A stretch of DNA of 64,000 nucleotides. Origin: Henricia sp. BOLD:AAB3569. Lineage: Eukaryota > Echinodermata > Asteroidea > Spinulosida > Echinasteridae. The position numbers and the translations under genes are program-made. The stretch spans positions 141,096-205,095 of the forward strand of contig JBBELK010001374.1 in the NCBI GenBank assembly GCA_037783545.1. Reading direction: 5' to 3'. Under the pieces are notes generated by a model. The model made no database searches. It saw only the letters and a list, made by a program, of their open reading frames with translations, and was not told where the DNA came from. This document shows, piece by piece, positions 52,850 through 63,451 of this stretch (within the stretch, counting starts at the first letter, position 1; each line of letters starts with the position of its first letter).

Positions 52850-53620
52850 GCAGATACAGGGGCAGGAATTGCTGTTTATAATTGCCCACCGAAAGGTATT
52901 TTAAATGCGCTCATTTGTCAAGATTATGTCGCCCTTTTCATAGACACAATCACCAGGCGGTGGATAGAGGGCTCTATATACGTTGTGGGTAGGGTCAAGG
53001 AAGTACAGCCGCCGAAATGTGTGACTGCCTTGACAGTCTGCTTCTATATCAATGAAGGGACCTAATCTTTGGCGCAAGGACACACCCTTCAGTGTGGTAC
53101 CTTTAGGCAATGTTGTCAGACCCATAACCAAAGGCGATATTTTCTCAAGTACCGACAACAGCCAGGGATACAAGCAAATCTTCTTGACCAAGGAGTCCAG
53201 AACCTTTTCCGGCTTCGAGTGGGTTTGGTTTAAAAAATAAATAAAACAGTGCATAAGTTTACTCATCCATTGGCTTTTGTCTTCCTGCATGGCTTAAGAA
53301 CAGAGGTATACATACAGAAATATGGATAGACGACCGTTTCATTGGCAAGTGCCATCCCAGCGATGGAGGGCCAAAGTATACGAAGGTTTAAAACACTTCA
53401 CTCGTGTTTGTTTTATTGCGGTGTGAACAGGACATGCATGGGGACGGTTCCTACATCAGAGCTCTAAGGGCCTTTTACGTCGTACACTACATACAGTTAA
53501 AGCTCGGCTTGTTCAGCAACTTAAAGAAAAGTCATCGGCAGCCATCGAACAGCATGGTGCATCTCGGGTTCGGCATCTGCTCCAAACCCTATCATTTCCG
53601 ATTCCTGAGCATAAAAAGGT
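52850..53620 (+). pseudogene. Reverse transcriptase part of the Ngaro-like element (fossil)
   Basis: Fragments such as LWRKDTPFSV, DIFSSTDNSQGYKQIFL and ESRTFSGFEW, and further on LKKSHRQPSNSMVHLGFG, match the DIRS/Ngaro reverse transcriptase pattern from memory. Broken. Confidence 0.7.
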
Positions 53621-54446
53621 ATCATTCGCTGAGGTACGAGAGACAATTTTGCGGGAGGATAAAATGCTCTAAAAACAGATGCAACGTTTTGTGGGCAAAG
53701 GCCAAAGTTTTGCTCTGGTGTTTGTTTGTTTCTGAGGGAATGCTCCTCCTTCATATCTACACTTGATATGATCTCGTGCCTACGCCTCTGTCACCACAAG
53801 TGCGGGAGGAGATTCTATTTTGGAGGTTTGTCGATAGCTTCTCGCAGCTGATCCCTTGAAGTCAAGGCCGCCACCTTGCTATCGCATTGCACTGTCGGCA
53901 GACGCATCTGGCTATAAATAGGGCGGTACCCTAGTCTTACCAGACGATGGAAACAGGAGCAAGGGCAGGAGGAGACTAACTTTCGTAGATCAGCTGAAGA
54001 GGGACGCAACACAACAAGAAACAACTGAGCTTAGGACGCTGATGCTGGACCGAGATGCGTGGAAGACGACCATCAGAGTTTCCCGAGAAGGCGTCGGCTG
54101 AAGACAACCTCTCGCTCAACTAAGTGTAAGTTTCTGAGATTACTGGTCCGCAGACATTTTGGGACACACGGGTATATGTCGCAAGGAGGCCCTTGATCTA
54201 TATTTTGTGTGGCTCTCAGTCTTTGATTCGCTATGGAACTTGATGGTGGATGTGGTTGGAGATTCCAGAAATGTGGTGGATGCTTGGACTGGCCTCCGAG
54301 CTAGGTCTAAACCGCTTTAAAAAATGTTGAAGTTTAATTTTTTGTTTTGCCCTCTCCTTGGAGGCAAATTTTTCGCTCAAGTTGACCTAGGTCTCATCTG
54401 GTAATCCCACAGGTTTTCACCTTTGATTTGATGTCACTTTCGTCAA

Positions 54447-55352
54447 ATGTCCCGGCGCGCAGGAACGGGTCTCCACTCAAGTTCTTCCTTTCGCCTGTCA
54501 GAGGCAGGTCAAGCAGGGTTTTTTAGAATGTCCCGAATTTTTCAAGGGCTGGGGTTTGAGCTCTGGGCCTTCCAGTGCTACTTCCCACGTATTGTCACCC
54601 CCCGAATGGATATCGCTTACGTTAAGCGTCACCATGTTCTCCTTGTGTCCGACTCAATGTTCAGAGGGTTCAAAGGATTCGGCTGGCCCAAGGCATTGAG
54701 CGTGAAAATGTTAGCCAACGGAGGCACAAAAATGGCCCCGTTATGTAGACATCTGGTGGTATCTTGCAGGGCTTTTCAGCCGCAGGTGGCAGTTCTGCGC
54801 GGAGGCATAAATGATTTCAGCCGATTGACCGACCCTTCACAGGGTGTACTTGACGTGGTAGGGGTTTTTCGCGCTGTTGCCCAACTGATCAGGGAAAAAA
54901 TTCCCAATATGCATATTTGTTCTTTCCTCAAGGTGCCAAACCAAGATGGTGGACATCAATCGCTCAGTCTCCGTAGTCAACTCATTATTGAAAGAGGTCT
55001 ATCATGAATGCTAGCTGGCAGTTTTTTCTCGAACGATTACATCGGGGAGCAGGATCTTGCGGACATTGTGCACCTATCGATGATGGGATATCTAAGCTCC
55101 AGCGCAGGCTGCGGCTGTTTTCAGATCCGTTTCGGGCTTGCCCTCGGGAATTCCGATACAATGCTAAATTTCTTCTTCAATCATGCCCTCCCCTTCACGA
55201 GAGCGTTTTGGTATCTTTTTGAAGATGATCAGTGCGGCAACCAGGCTGACAAAACTAGGAAACGAGTTGGATACGCAGGGATATGGAGTGCAAAAGAGCG
55301 GACTTATTTGCAGCATATAGACCGATTTCTGCGGAAGCATCAAAGCAAATGA
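54447..55352 (+). pseudogene. SGNH-hydrolase-like part of the Ngaro-like element (fossil)
   Basis: VLLVSDSMFRGF, VAVLRGGINDFSRL and IPNMHICSFLKVPN resemble the GDS, GxND and later blocks of SGNH/GDSL hydrolases. A hydrolase-like reading frame has been reported in some Ngaro elements. Here it lies between the RT and recombinase parts. Broken. Confidence 0.55.
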
Positions 55353-55493
55353 TGCTGTACTGAAGGGGAGGATCTGGAGTCAGTGACACCACTTGACATC
55401 CTATGCTTTTTGATCGATCGTGACTCAGAAGGTCGCAGGCAGATTCACGGCTTAGGGTGAAAAAATTTGGGTAAGCACGGGATCTGCAGCCGA

Positions 55494-55650
55494 TTTCACG
55501 AATCCTTACGCACTGCGTAAGTCCGCTTGCGCAACATTTTATTGCGTAGGCTGCGCAACATTCCTGTGAAAATTACACGCAAGCTATAGGGCTTGCGCCA
55601 TTTTGCAAAAGTTGCGCAAGCTGCGCACTCTTTCGTGAAATCGGCTGCCG
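55494..55650. repeat. Inverted GCGCAAGC-rich MITE inside the fossil element
   Basis: GCAGCCGATTTCACGAATCC on the left and TCGTGAAATCGGCTGC on the right bound about 155 bp of mirrored GCGTAAGTCCGCTTGCGCAA-type words. Confidence 0.65.
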
Positions 55651-55699
55651 CTCTTGTGGGTGCCCGCTTATATTAGCGGCATGCACCGTGGACTCTTAT

Positions 55700-56604
55700 G
55701 TTGGGCAGATAAGGGCATACTTTAACTCATTCGGTAAGACCGAAGTCTGGCGAGTGGGATAAAAGTTCGCAAACCCTTGCATCTCTCACCAAGTTCGTAG
55801 ATACATGAATGCAATGCAGCTGGAGCAGGCTGAGTCTCACATTACTTCAAAGCAGGCAATTCCATTGTTTTCTGATAAGTTACGATGGTCGGTGAAAGAG
55901 ATCACTGACCGATCCTGGAGACTTGGCAAAGGCGAAGGTCTTTTCCCCTAGCGCTACGTGGTACAACGAGACTTGGCCCTTTTCCTCTGCCTATAATGGG
56001 CCGGAGACAGAGCTGGTGACCTAGGAGGAATCAGAACCTGAAAAATAACAAGGATCGAAGGAGGCGATTTTTTATTCAGCCACACTATTGGCAAGACGGT
56101 AAGTGAGGGTGACTCATCATTGATAATGATTTCAAAGTTGCAGGACCAAGGAAAGATGGATCCAGTCGGCGCAGTTCAAAGTCTGGTTGATCTTTCGCCC
56201 CTTGGCGGCCAATCGCAGAGTCCTCGTAAACAAACCCTTCGCCTGTTAACGGACCGAATTCACGGCTGAAGATGTATTTTGCCGCAACAGACAATCCTGA
56301 AAACCAGCTTTTGAGAGCGCACAACAGCCGTGCCTGGGCAGCAACCACACTGCGGCTCCTGGATGCATCGGACGAGCAGGTGATGGACCACTGCCAATGG
56401 GCGTCGCGGAAGACGTACAAACACTATACCCAGGTTGAGAGAGTTATGAGGCGTCAGAGCACGGTCCAGGTATTACGCGACGCCGTCTCCACAGCTGAAG
56501 AAAGTCCAATGGCAGATATCGTCGGACAATTCTATAGGCGTCTGAACTCGGGCCTCGGGGCCCGCGTAGCTTTCCCGCCATCTACATGCAGCTATGATGT
56601 CTAA
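55700..56604 (+). pseudogene. Tyrosine recombinase part of the Ngaro-like element (fossil)
   Basis: The end part reads LLRAHNSRAWAATTLRLLDA, then WASRKTYKHYTQVERVM, with the HxxR box and the W...HYT segment typical of the C-terminal catalytic core of YR-retroelement recombinases. Broken. Confidence 0.7.
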
Positions 56605-56851
56605 AAATGCCATCACCTACTAACAAAACTACCCATTTTGTTTTTAAATCAATTTTATAGGCAGCGACAGCTTGAGAAAAGAAAAGAGAAGAAAATACAA
56701 TGAAAGAAAGGCAGCAAGACAACTAGTCCAGTTTTTCTTTCCTTTCTATCTGATACAGTCTCCCGCTTTCGTTTGAGGTTTGGGTAAGGATTGGGGTGTA
56801 TTTGGGCAGGCTTGGGGGTTCTCGGCGGCCTAAGAGGGCAGGTTTTGGCGA

Positions 56852-56990
56852 AATCCATCTAACCCATATCTAAACCCTATAGATGCCGGAGTCGGACGGA
56901 AACAAAGGCGGTTGTGCAAATAGGTTACTATTTGCACAACCGCCGACGTTGAGGGCTGCGTAGGAATCTACGCAGTCTCGAGTATACCAA
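56852..56990 (+). repeat. Internal B1-A2 repeat pair of the Ngaro-like element
   Basis: B1 (56852-56931) matches B2, and A2 (56929-56990) matches A1. They overlap by TAT. B ends with GGCGGTTGTGCAAATA, complementary to the start of A. Confidence 0.9.
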
Positions 56991-57195
56991 GGTGGCAGGT
57001 GGGGAGTATTTGGACGAGAAGGAACGAGTCGGCAGAGGACGGTATACGGTTGTATGTCTCAACGGCGGTAAGATAATAGTTTGGCCTCGGCGGCCAGCTT
57101 CTGGTGAGTATTATTATATATATACCTTTTTTTTTCCGCCCATCCGACCTCCTTCCTCATTGCTGAGCTTTCCTCTGGCTTCGGTTTCTATGCTC

Positions 57196-57275
57196 AATCC
57201 ATCTAACCCATATCTAAACCCTATAGATGCCGGAGTCGGACGGAAACAAAGGCGGTTGTGCAAATAGGTTACTAT
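57196..57275 (+). repeat. Terminal repeat B2 of the Ngaro-like element
   Basis: 80 bp from AATCCATCTAACCCATATC to AATAGGTTACTAT, identical to B1. It is followed directly by foldback-element sequence CGGATTATTAAAG. Confidence 0.9.
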
Positions 57276-57720
57276 CGGATTATTAAAGACGCTGAGTGAC
57301 AGGCCATCTCCGCGCGCACGAGGGGCGCGCATTGTTCAGCACGTCCCTTAGGGCTTTTTTCGTTCGGTGATTAGGCCTATACGTCATATTATAGGTCATA
57401 ACGTTCGCTTAGGTAGTATGGGACAGTAGTACGGTACGTATGCGAACGTTATATAACTGATAACATGACGTATCAAAAAGGCCTAGTGCTGAACATCACC
57501 TGTACCATGTATTGGAGCAGTTTTAAAAACTTAGATTAAACATATGCAAACCTTTTTTAAAAATCTGTACCTGCGTCGATATGGCAAATGTTTTAGCTCC
57601 ATTATCGAAATTTGTATAATTTGTTATTTTTAAAACAAAATCCACGCTAGTAATAATAATTGATTTGGCTTGCGTCAGGGAGAATGTATGTTCAGCGGCG
57701 TAGCTACAAGGGGTGGGGGA
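57276..57720. mobile_element. Right half of the split foldback DNA element
   Basis: Reverse complement of much of 45420-45850, ending GAATGTATGTTCAGCGGCGT and then AGCTACAAGGGGTGGGGG. It begins CGGATT, which continues the AATGGC of the left half when compared with the uninterrupted copy at about 58258. Confidence 0.75.
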
Positions 57721-57775
57721 GGGGGCGGGGGCGTGCCCCCAAGAAAAGTCGCCACCCCCGGAACCCTCAGTATAA

Positions 57776-58207
57776 AGGGTGTGTTCATCACTGCACTGTT
57801 TTCGTCCGTCAGACGTATACGTCGTTGCATCCGGTCGTCGCGTATAGCCGGCCACACGTCAAAACGGATAAGTTGGATTTCTTCCAGACACTGCCGTTCT
57901 GTACGTTTTTAACAGCGGCTCACACTAGACGCGCGCGTACGTCCGACCGCATGGAAATTCACCCAGCATTGTTTCATCCTTCTTTCAGCCACTCAGTCTA
58001 AATTAAAGAATCCACCACAGGATTTTCTCAAACGAACCGCTTTAGAAAATCATGCTGTAATTAATATTATTTTGATCGCGCTACAGACGCGACGGATGGA
58101 AATTCGACTAAGATCAACCCTTCCGTCATCCGTCATTTTGACGTATGAACAAATTAATTTTACGTACGTCTGACGGAAGAAAACAGTGCAGTGTGAAACG
58201 CCCTAAA
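57776..58207. mobile_element. MITE with AGGGTGTGTTCATCACTGCA termini
   Basis: TIRs of about 45 bp, CACTGCACTGTTTTCGTCCG then TCAGACGTA at the left and the inverse (TACGTCTGACGGAAGAAAAC) at the right. No coding sequence. Confidence 0.7.
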
Positions 58208-58430
58208 GCACACGCGGAAAATGTGCGCGGGTAGATCGCCTGTCACTCAGCACAATCCGATTGCCATTGAATGGGACTCTTATCAACATGCCAGTGGACG
58301 CCGACAAAAGGGATTTTATGTGCATGGCACGGGTATTGTTCAGCACGTCAACTGCCCTTTTGTTCAGCGATACGTTATATTATAGGTCATAACGTTCGCT
58401 TACGTACCGTTCCATGCTAGATACCTAGTC
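58208..58430. repeat. Truncated third copy of the foldback element half
   Basis: CTGTCACTCAGCACAATCCG, ATTGCCATTGAATGGGACTC, GGCACGGGTATTGTTCAGCA and CGTTCGCTTACGTACCGTTC match, in inverse, the left half at 45720-45907 plus the start of the right half. This is the unfilled insertion site. Confidence 0.75.
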
Positions 58431-59510
58431 AAACCCAACGTCACTCTCCCCGGTCACATTAATTTCTCCTTCTCTGGTATCAACTATCGTGTCTTCCTGT
58501 CCACGGAGTCGGTGCGCTGTTTCAACTGCGGTGAGTTTGGCCATATCAGCCGCTCCTGTAAGAAGCCCCGCCCCCACCCAGCGACAAGGACAGCGACAGC
58601 GACAACGACGATGACGATGCAAGCGACAATGACGAACCACAGCAACCGATCAACCCCCTCAACCCTCCACCTGTCTTCGTCCACAGTAAGAAATCTGACC
58701 CCAAACACCCTCCTAAGAAGTCCAACCCCTCCGCCGCCCCACCTACAGTAGGACCCTCCACGACCACCCCACCCTCCGCGGGACCCTCCAAGACCACCCC
58801 ACTAAGATTGCCCCTTCCCGACACACTACCTAATACCCAAGGCATACCCCACTTCGTGGCAGGAAGAATTTAAACACGGAACTTCCGCTGTCCCTAAGCC
58901 CCGCCCCCTTCGCACTTATGGACTCCTGCGGTGGGGCCCTCGGGGGCTGGCACTTCCTCCACTCGGCCCCTGCCGGTGGGTCGGTCGCGGTTTCAACTGC
59001 AGCTGCGACCGCGGCCGGTGGGGCCGGTGGCCCTGCTAGGGTGGGTCTGCCGTCGGGGCCTCGTCCGGGTCCTCATGGGCGAAGACAGTCCTCAAGTCCC
59101 CTGCCCGTGACAACCCAGATTTCATATTTGGCACCCCCCTTCCCCTCACTAGGCTTTTCACATAGGCTGTCACTAAACGAAAACTTTCGCCCCAGAAACC
59201 TGAAGATGACGGACCCCACCTGGTACACCTCAAATCTCCACAGCCCCAACGTAAACTAAGGAAAAAGGACCAACCCTAGACCCCGACCCTCTCGCAAGCC
59301 CTCAACCACGACACTCCTGATGACACTCCGACAGACATGGACCTGGACACTCAGCACTCCCCCTCTAGTTCTCATCACTCCGCTACCCCCTACTCTACTC
59401 CTGGCAATAGCCCCGCCCCTGGCCCAAGCCCCACTCCCGCCCTTGACCCAAGCCCCACTTCCGTCCCTGGCCCCACCCCTACCTCCGCCCAAAGCCCCGC
59501 CCCAACCCAT
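58431..59510 (+). mobile_element. Tx1-like LINE, ORF1 region (interrupted)
   Basis: The frame from about 58434 reads KPNVTLPGHINFSFSGINYR, then VRCFNCGEFGHISRSCKK, a CX2CX4HX4C zinc knuckle typical of LINE ORF1 (gag-like). After the knuckle an Asp-rich then Pro-rich linker continues in other frames, so frameshifts are present. The 5' end is truncated against the foldback copy at 58430. The Pro-rich linker is cut by the L2 LINE and resumes at about 61170. Confidence 0.7.
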
Positions 59511-61169
59511 GCACCAATAATAATAATAATGAATATTTGTAATGCGCCGGTATCCATCAAAAAGATGCTCAGGGCGCAGCAACACACAAGTATGAAAAAA
59601 CACATGTACATGTAAATATCACAACCAAGGTACTAAAATATTAAATTAATATAATTTCATAAAATATGTTTTAAGTGATGATTTAAAGGAGGCCATAGAT
59701 GTTGAGAGTTTGATGTGTTCCGGTATCTTGTTCCATAATGTTGCGGCTGCTGATGCAAATGTCCTGTCGCCCCATGATCTCCTAGACCGGGCTTTCTTGA
59801 GAAGAAGTTTGTTGTTTGAACGCATGGAGTCCCGGTTTGTATGATGTAATTGTAGTAACTCTGATAGATACGGTGGTAGTCTGCCATGGAACGAACGGTA
59901 TACATACATAAGAATTTTGAAGGAAATCCTGTCCTTTATTGGCAACCAATGAAGTTTTCTCAAAACTGGTGTGATGTGTTCCCTAGCTTTAGTCCTCGTA
60001 ACGATTCGGGCAGCCACATTCTGAAGGCGAGTCAAACGACCCAACTGGTTATCTGGAAGACAATACATGAGAGAATTCCCCATATCGAGGCGGCTGGTGA
60101 CATAGGCGTGAATGAGTTTCTCTGTAGCATCCAGGGTAAGGTATTTCCTTATGAGCCCTATGTTGCGGAGGTGAAATGAAGAAATCCTGCAGACTGACGA
60201 GATATGGTCGCTGTATGACATGGCTGAATTTAGTATGGTTCCCAGGTTGCGCACTACTTGTGATGCAGGTACGAAAGATGTTCCAATACGAATATTGGGT
60301 ATGTTAACTTTGTTGCGTTGATGTTTTGAACCAAAGATGATAAATTCTGATTTATCATCATTCAATTTTAAGAAATTTGTTGACATCCAATCACGGATCT
60401 CATCAATACATAATTCAAGATGACGTACCGCAGTTTCTGCTGAGCTTTGTTCAGGGTCGAAACAGGTGTAGATTTGGGTGTCGTCAGCATAGAAATGATA
60501 TTGAAGACCGTGCTTGCGGATTATTTGTCCCAGAGGTGTGATGTAGAGAGAGAATAGTACAGGTCCGAGAACAGATCCTTGAGGAACGCCTGATGTTAAG
60601 GTGGTTGGAGTGGAGAATTCCGCATGAATCTGCACTCGTTGTGTTCGATCTGTAAGGTATGATTCGAACCATGTTAATGCCATGTCATCAATGCCTAATT
60701 CTTGAAGACGATGTAGTAGTTTGCGATGGTCGACAGTGTCAAAGGCCGATGATAAGTCTAGGAGGGCCATAGCAACCAGTTGTCCATTGTCCATGGCAGT
60801 CAGAATATCGCTCTGCACTCGCAGCAAAGTAGTTTCCGTGCTATGATCAGCACGATAGGCAGATTGATACTTGTCAAGGAGATGGTGGTTGCGCAGAAAA
60901 GTTGACACTCTGGCGAGTACAACACGTTCAAGTAATTTAGACAGGAATGGGAGGTTGGAGATGGGACGGTAATTCTTCAATGTTTCGGCGTCAAGATTGG
61001 CTCTCTTTATAAGTGGTCGCAAAATAGCAGACTTCATCGGTGTAGGAACAATACCCAATGTAAATGACTGGTTGACAATATGGGTTAAAACTGGGACAAG
61101 TTTATCGGCACATCTCTTCAGCAAGTCCGTTGGGATCGGGTCGAGACAGCAAGTCTTGCAGGGAGATTG
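59511..61169 (-). mobile_element. L2-clade LINE, 5'-truncated, inserted in the Tx1-like LINE
   Basis: The element lies on the minus strand with its (ATT)n tail at 59516-59530 and the 3' motif TTTTGATGGATACCGGCGCA. 5' truncation falls near 61169, inside the region just before LDPIP. The flanking Pro-rich linker of the host LINE (APAPSPAPAP / TPTSAQSPAP) lies on both sides. Target duplication is hard to define in the repetitive flank. Confidence 0.85.
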
Positions 61170-61250
61170 GAGAAGCCCAGCCCCTGCCCCTAGCCCAGCC
61201 CCTGCCCCCATCCTTGCCCCAAGATCCCTCCCAAGGCCTACCCCCGACAC
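59646..61250 (-). CDS. L2 LINE reverse transcriptase open frame (534 codons)
   Basis: A single uninterrupted frame. Residues 1 to about 27 (Gly/Ala-rich) are translated from the host LINE and are not part of L2. From about residue 29 it is L2/CR1-type reverse transcriptase: LDPIP (36-40), NYRPISNLPFLSKLLE (93-108), ALLDLSSAFDTVDH (162-175, motif A), SGVPQGSVLGP (220-230), YADDTQ (254-259, catalytic YADD), LKLNDDKSEFIIFG (motif D region), then the L2 C-terminal block with RDSMRSNNKLL and WNKIPEHIK. The endonuclease and ORF1 are missing through 5' truncation. The intact frame suggests a fairly recent insertion. It lacks its own promoter, so it is a dead-on-arrival copy. Confidence 0.88.
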   Translation of the reverse strand: MSGVGLGRDLGARMGAGAGLGAGAGLLQSPCKTCCLDPIPTDLLKRCADKLVPVLTHIVNQSFTLGIVPTPMKSAILRPLIKRANLDAETLKNYRPISNLPFLSKLLERVVLARVSTFLRNHHLLDKYQSAYRADHSTETTLLRVQSDILTAMDNGQLVAMALLDLSSAFDTVDHRKLLHRLQELGIDDMALTWFESYLTDRTQRVQIHAEFSTPTTLTSGVPQGSVLGPVLFSLYITPLGQIIRKHGLQYHFYADDTQIYTCFDPEQSSAETAVRHLELCIDEIRDWMSTNFLKLNDDKSEFIIFGSKHQRNKVNIPNIRIGTSFVPASQVVRNLGTILNSAMSYSDHISSVCRISSFHLRNIGLIRKYLTLDATEKLIHAYVTSRLDMGNSLMYCLPDNQLGRLTRLQNVAARIVTRTKAREHITPVLRKLHWLPIKDRISFKILMYVYRSFHGRLPPYLSELLQLHHTNRDSMRSNNKLLLKKARSRRSWGDRTFASAAATLWNKIPEHIKLSTSMASFKSSLKTYFMKLY

Positions 61251-63058
61251 ACCGCGTCCACCCCTACCCTACCCCTATCTCGCCGAACGTCGCAGTTGCG
61301 CCATCAGACACCGACTCATCTATCTGGGATGGTTCACAGCCACCATATGATGATGAATCATACCAGATAGCGCTTCCAGTCATGCCTGGTCCCCTAACGA
61401 GTCGCAAATGGTCAAATTCCTGTCTAAAGTCAAGTCTCAAAGAAACCCCAAGTCCGTCGCCCAGACCTTCACCAAGGACATTAAGGGCCTAGTACAACAA
61501 CTGAGGCCCTGGAAGAGTAGTTCCTTGGTGCCCTACAACTTGCAGCATAGGATTCGCAAACTTTTCAAGAAACTTGAATCCTAATTTCTTACATTCATGA
61601 TGGATAGACTGCACCCTCTTTTTACCCTGCTCGAGGCGCTCTCATTAGTTACCCTTAATACTGGAGGCTGCGTTGATATTACGCGCAATGCTACCTTTCA
61701 TCAGTATTTGCTTAATTTAACGCCCAGACCTGACGTAATAATGCTACACGAAACTTACACCTCAACCAAAAAAGCCTCTGTTGGAAACATTGGTCCATTT
61801 TAACCCTCACTTGTGCTCCTGGGACCTCCCATGGCTCAGGAGTTACCATCTTAACCCGTAACAACATCAATGTTGTGGCCTCCAGTGTTATCGTTGCTGG
61901 TAACATTCTCTTTTCCAAAGTCAAAGACGACAACTTTATATTCAATATCTATAATTTTCTTGTCCCCCAGAAAGACAACACCGCCTTACCCATTTTTGAA
62001 AAGTTTGCTTCCCACTGTGACCAGCAAGCTGAGGGTGCCATTCTTGTCGGAGGTGACTTTAACTGTACGCTTGATCCTTCAATGGATCGAGCGGATAGGC
62101 CAACCGAGCATCGTCCCCGAATCTCCTTGGCTCTCAAAAACATCATCACCAAATTTAACCTGTGTGATGTTTGGCGTAGACTGAACCCCTTAGATAAAAT
62201 GTTTACTTGGATGCGAACAAATCCTTTTGCTCTTAATCACTTCTCTCAAGGTAGGTTAGACCGCTTTTACATCTCTCCTAATCTCCTTCCTTCTACTCGT
62301 GCTTGTAAAATCATTTCCTTATCCGACCACTCTGCCGTTCAACTCTGCTTAAAACTCCCTTCCCCTCAACATAGAGGGAGCGCCTACTTGCATTTCAATA
62401 ATTCCCTTCTGGGTGATCAAAACTACCGCGAAATTGTGCACCTCTTTTGGGCTCAATGGCAAGCTGAAAAGCCGTTTTTCAATAATATCTGCAAGTGGTG
62501 GGATTTGGGCAAGGCCCAAATTAAAACTATCACTCAAAGCTACAGTTCGAAAATTGCTAAAGACAAACGTTCAACTTTCTCCCGCACAAAATCGTGCATT
62601 CAACAACTTCAGTCTGCGCCAAACATTACTCTCGAAATGCAAACAATTTTAAAAGAGCAACGTAATGAACTTAAACTTACTACTTAAAAACCAGGCCCAG
62701 GGCGCTCTAGTCAGATCTCGTATTCAACACCTCAATGAAGTGGATACGAGCTCATCTTACTTCTTTAATCTTGAAAAGCGTCACTCCCAATCAAAAACTC
62801 TTTCTAGTATCCGCCTCCGCGATGGAAAAATAACCGAAAATCCCGATGAAATTAAATCACACTGTCGCACCTTCTATGAACAACTGTACAGCCGTGCCCC
62901 AACTGACGAGAGCGCACTTGGGTCACTTCTGAGTAACTTATCTACTTTGGACCCTCCGGATGCTGAGGACCTTGACGCTCCACTGCATCCTGAGGAATTG
63001 GAATATGCCGTCAAGCAGCTTGGCAAAAGCAAAACGCCCGGCTTTGATGGTCTCACAT
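61170..63058 (+). mobile_element. Tx1-like LINE, ORF1 end and ORF2 (endonuclease, start of RT)
   Basis: The Pro-rich linker resumes at 61170. ORF2 starts near 61597 with an APE-type endonuclease: LVTLNTGG, HQYLLNLTPRPDVIMLHETY, then in another frame AILVGGDFNCTLDPSMDR, FSQGRLDRFYIS and IISLSDHSAV. From about 62683 comes the RT N-terminal part: SSSYFFNLEKRHSQSKTLSS, IRLRDGKITENPDEI and LGKSKTPGFDGLTSD. At least two frame breaks (about 61800-61870 and 62687) are present. The RT catalytic region is missing, the element ending at a microsatellite at 63058. The sequence pattern is L1/Tx1 clade. Confidence 0.8.
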
Positions 63059-63059
63059 C

Positions 63060-63086
63060 AGACAGGGACAGGGACAGGGATCTATA

Positions 63087-63126
<40 letters not shown>
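63060..63126. repeat. (ACAGGG)n and (ATCT)n microsatellites
   Basis: About three ACAGGG units, then about nine ATCT/TATC units, at the broken end of the Tx1-like LINE. Confidence 0.9.
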
Positions 63127-63451
63127 GTTGGACGACACTGCATTATGCAATGGCAGCGATTGATCGAGGTTGAGAAAAACCGTATAATTTTCTGACCTTT
63201 ATTTGTAATACGTGCAAACGGTTCAAATGTGAACAAGTAAAATATTAATCAGCATGTCTCAAACTACTTATCTGAAAAATAAAGTTGCCCCTAAAAAGAC
63301 GAAACTGCAAGATACGGGCCTTTGGTCCATGGCCTAAATAGCATTTACCAGACACAATGTCGTTCTACCACGAACGGATAAGTTCGGATAAATTGAATAA
63401 AATATTGTGACACCATTTGGTGTTAATTTACACAATGGGTGTTGCCTTATA

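Larger units (their letters stand above)
45908..57275 (+). mobile_element. Fossil Ngaro-like (DIRS order) tyrosine-recombinase retroelement, broken
   Basis: Defined by split direct repeats: A1 at 45908-45969, a B1-A2 pair at 56852-56990, and B2 at 57196-57275. The A copies are identical over 62 bp and the B copies over about 80 bp. Joining the two ends would recreate the B1-A2 junction, the hallmark of PAT/Ngaro elements. Recognisable parts in order: reverse transcriptase (about 52.9-53.6 kb), SGNH-hydrolase-like region (54.45-55.35 kb) and tyrosine recombinase (about 55.7-56.6 kb). The first 6.5 kb has no recognised gene and carries the tandem array. The element is clearly broken, with many breaks (roughly ten or more). 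The identical repeats suggest moderate age. It sits in a foldback DNA element without target duplication, as expected for this order. Confidence 0.82.

Noticed and set aside
45420-57720. A giant 12-kb DNA transposon with long terminal inverted repeats
   Set aside because: The split direct repeats and the uninterrupted copy at 58.2 kb show a small foldback interrupted by a retroelement.
58918-59259. Proline/glycine-rich gene near the zinc knuckle
   Set aside because: It is out-of-frame reading of the Pro-rich linker of the Tx1-like LINE ORF1.
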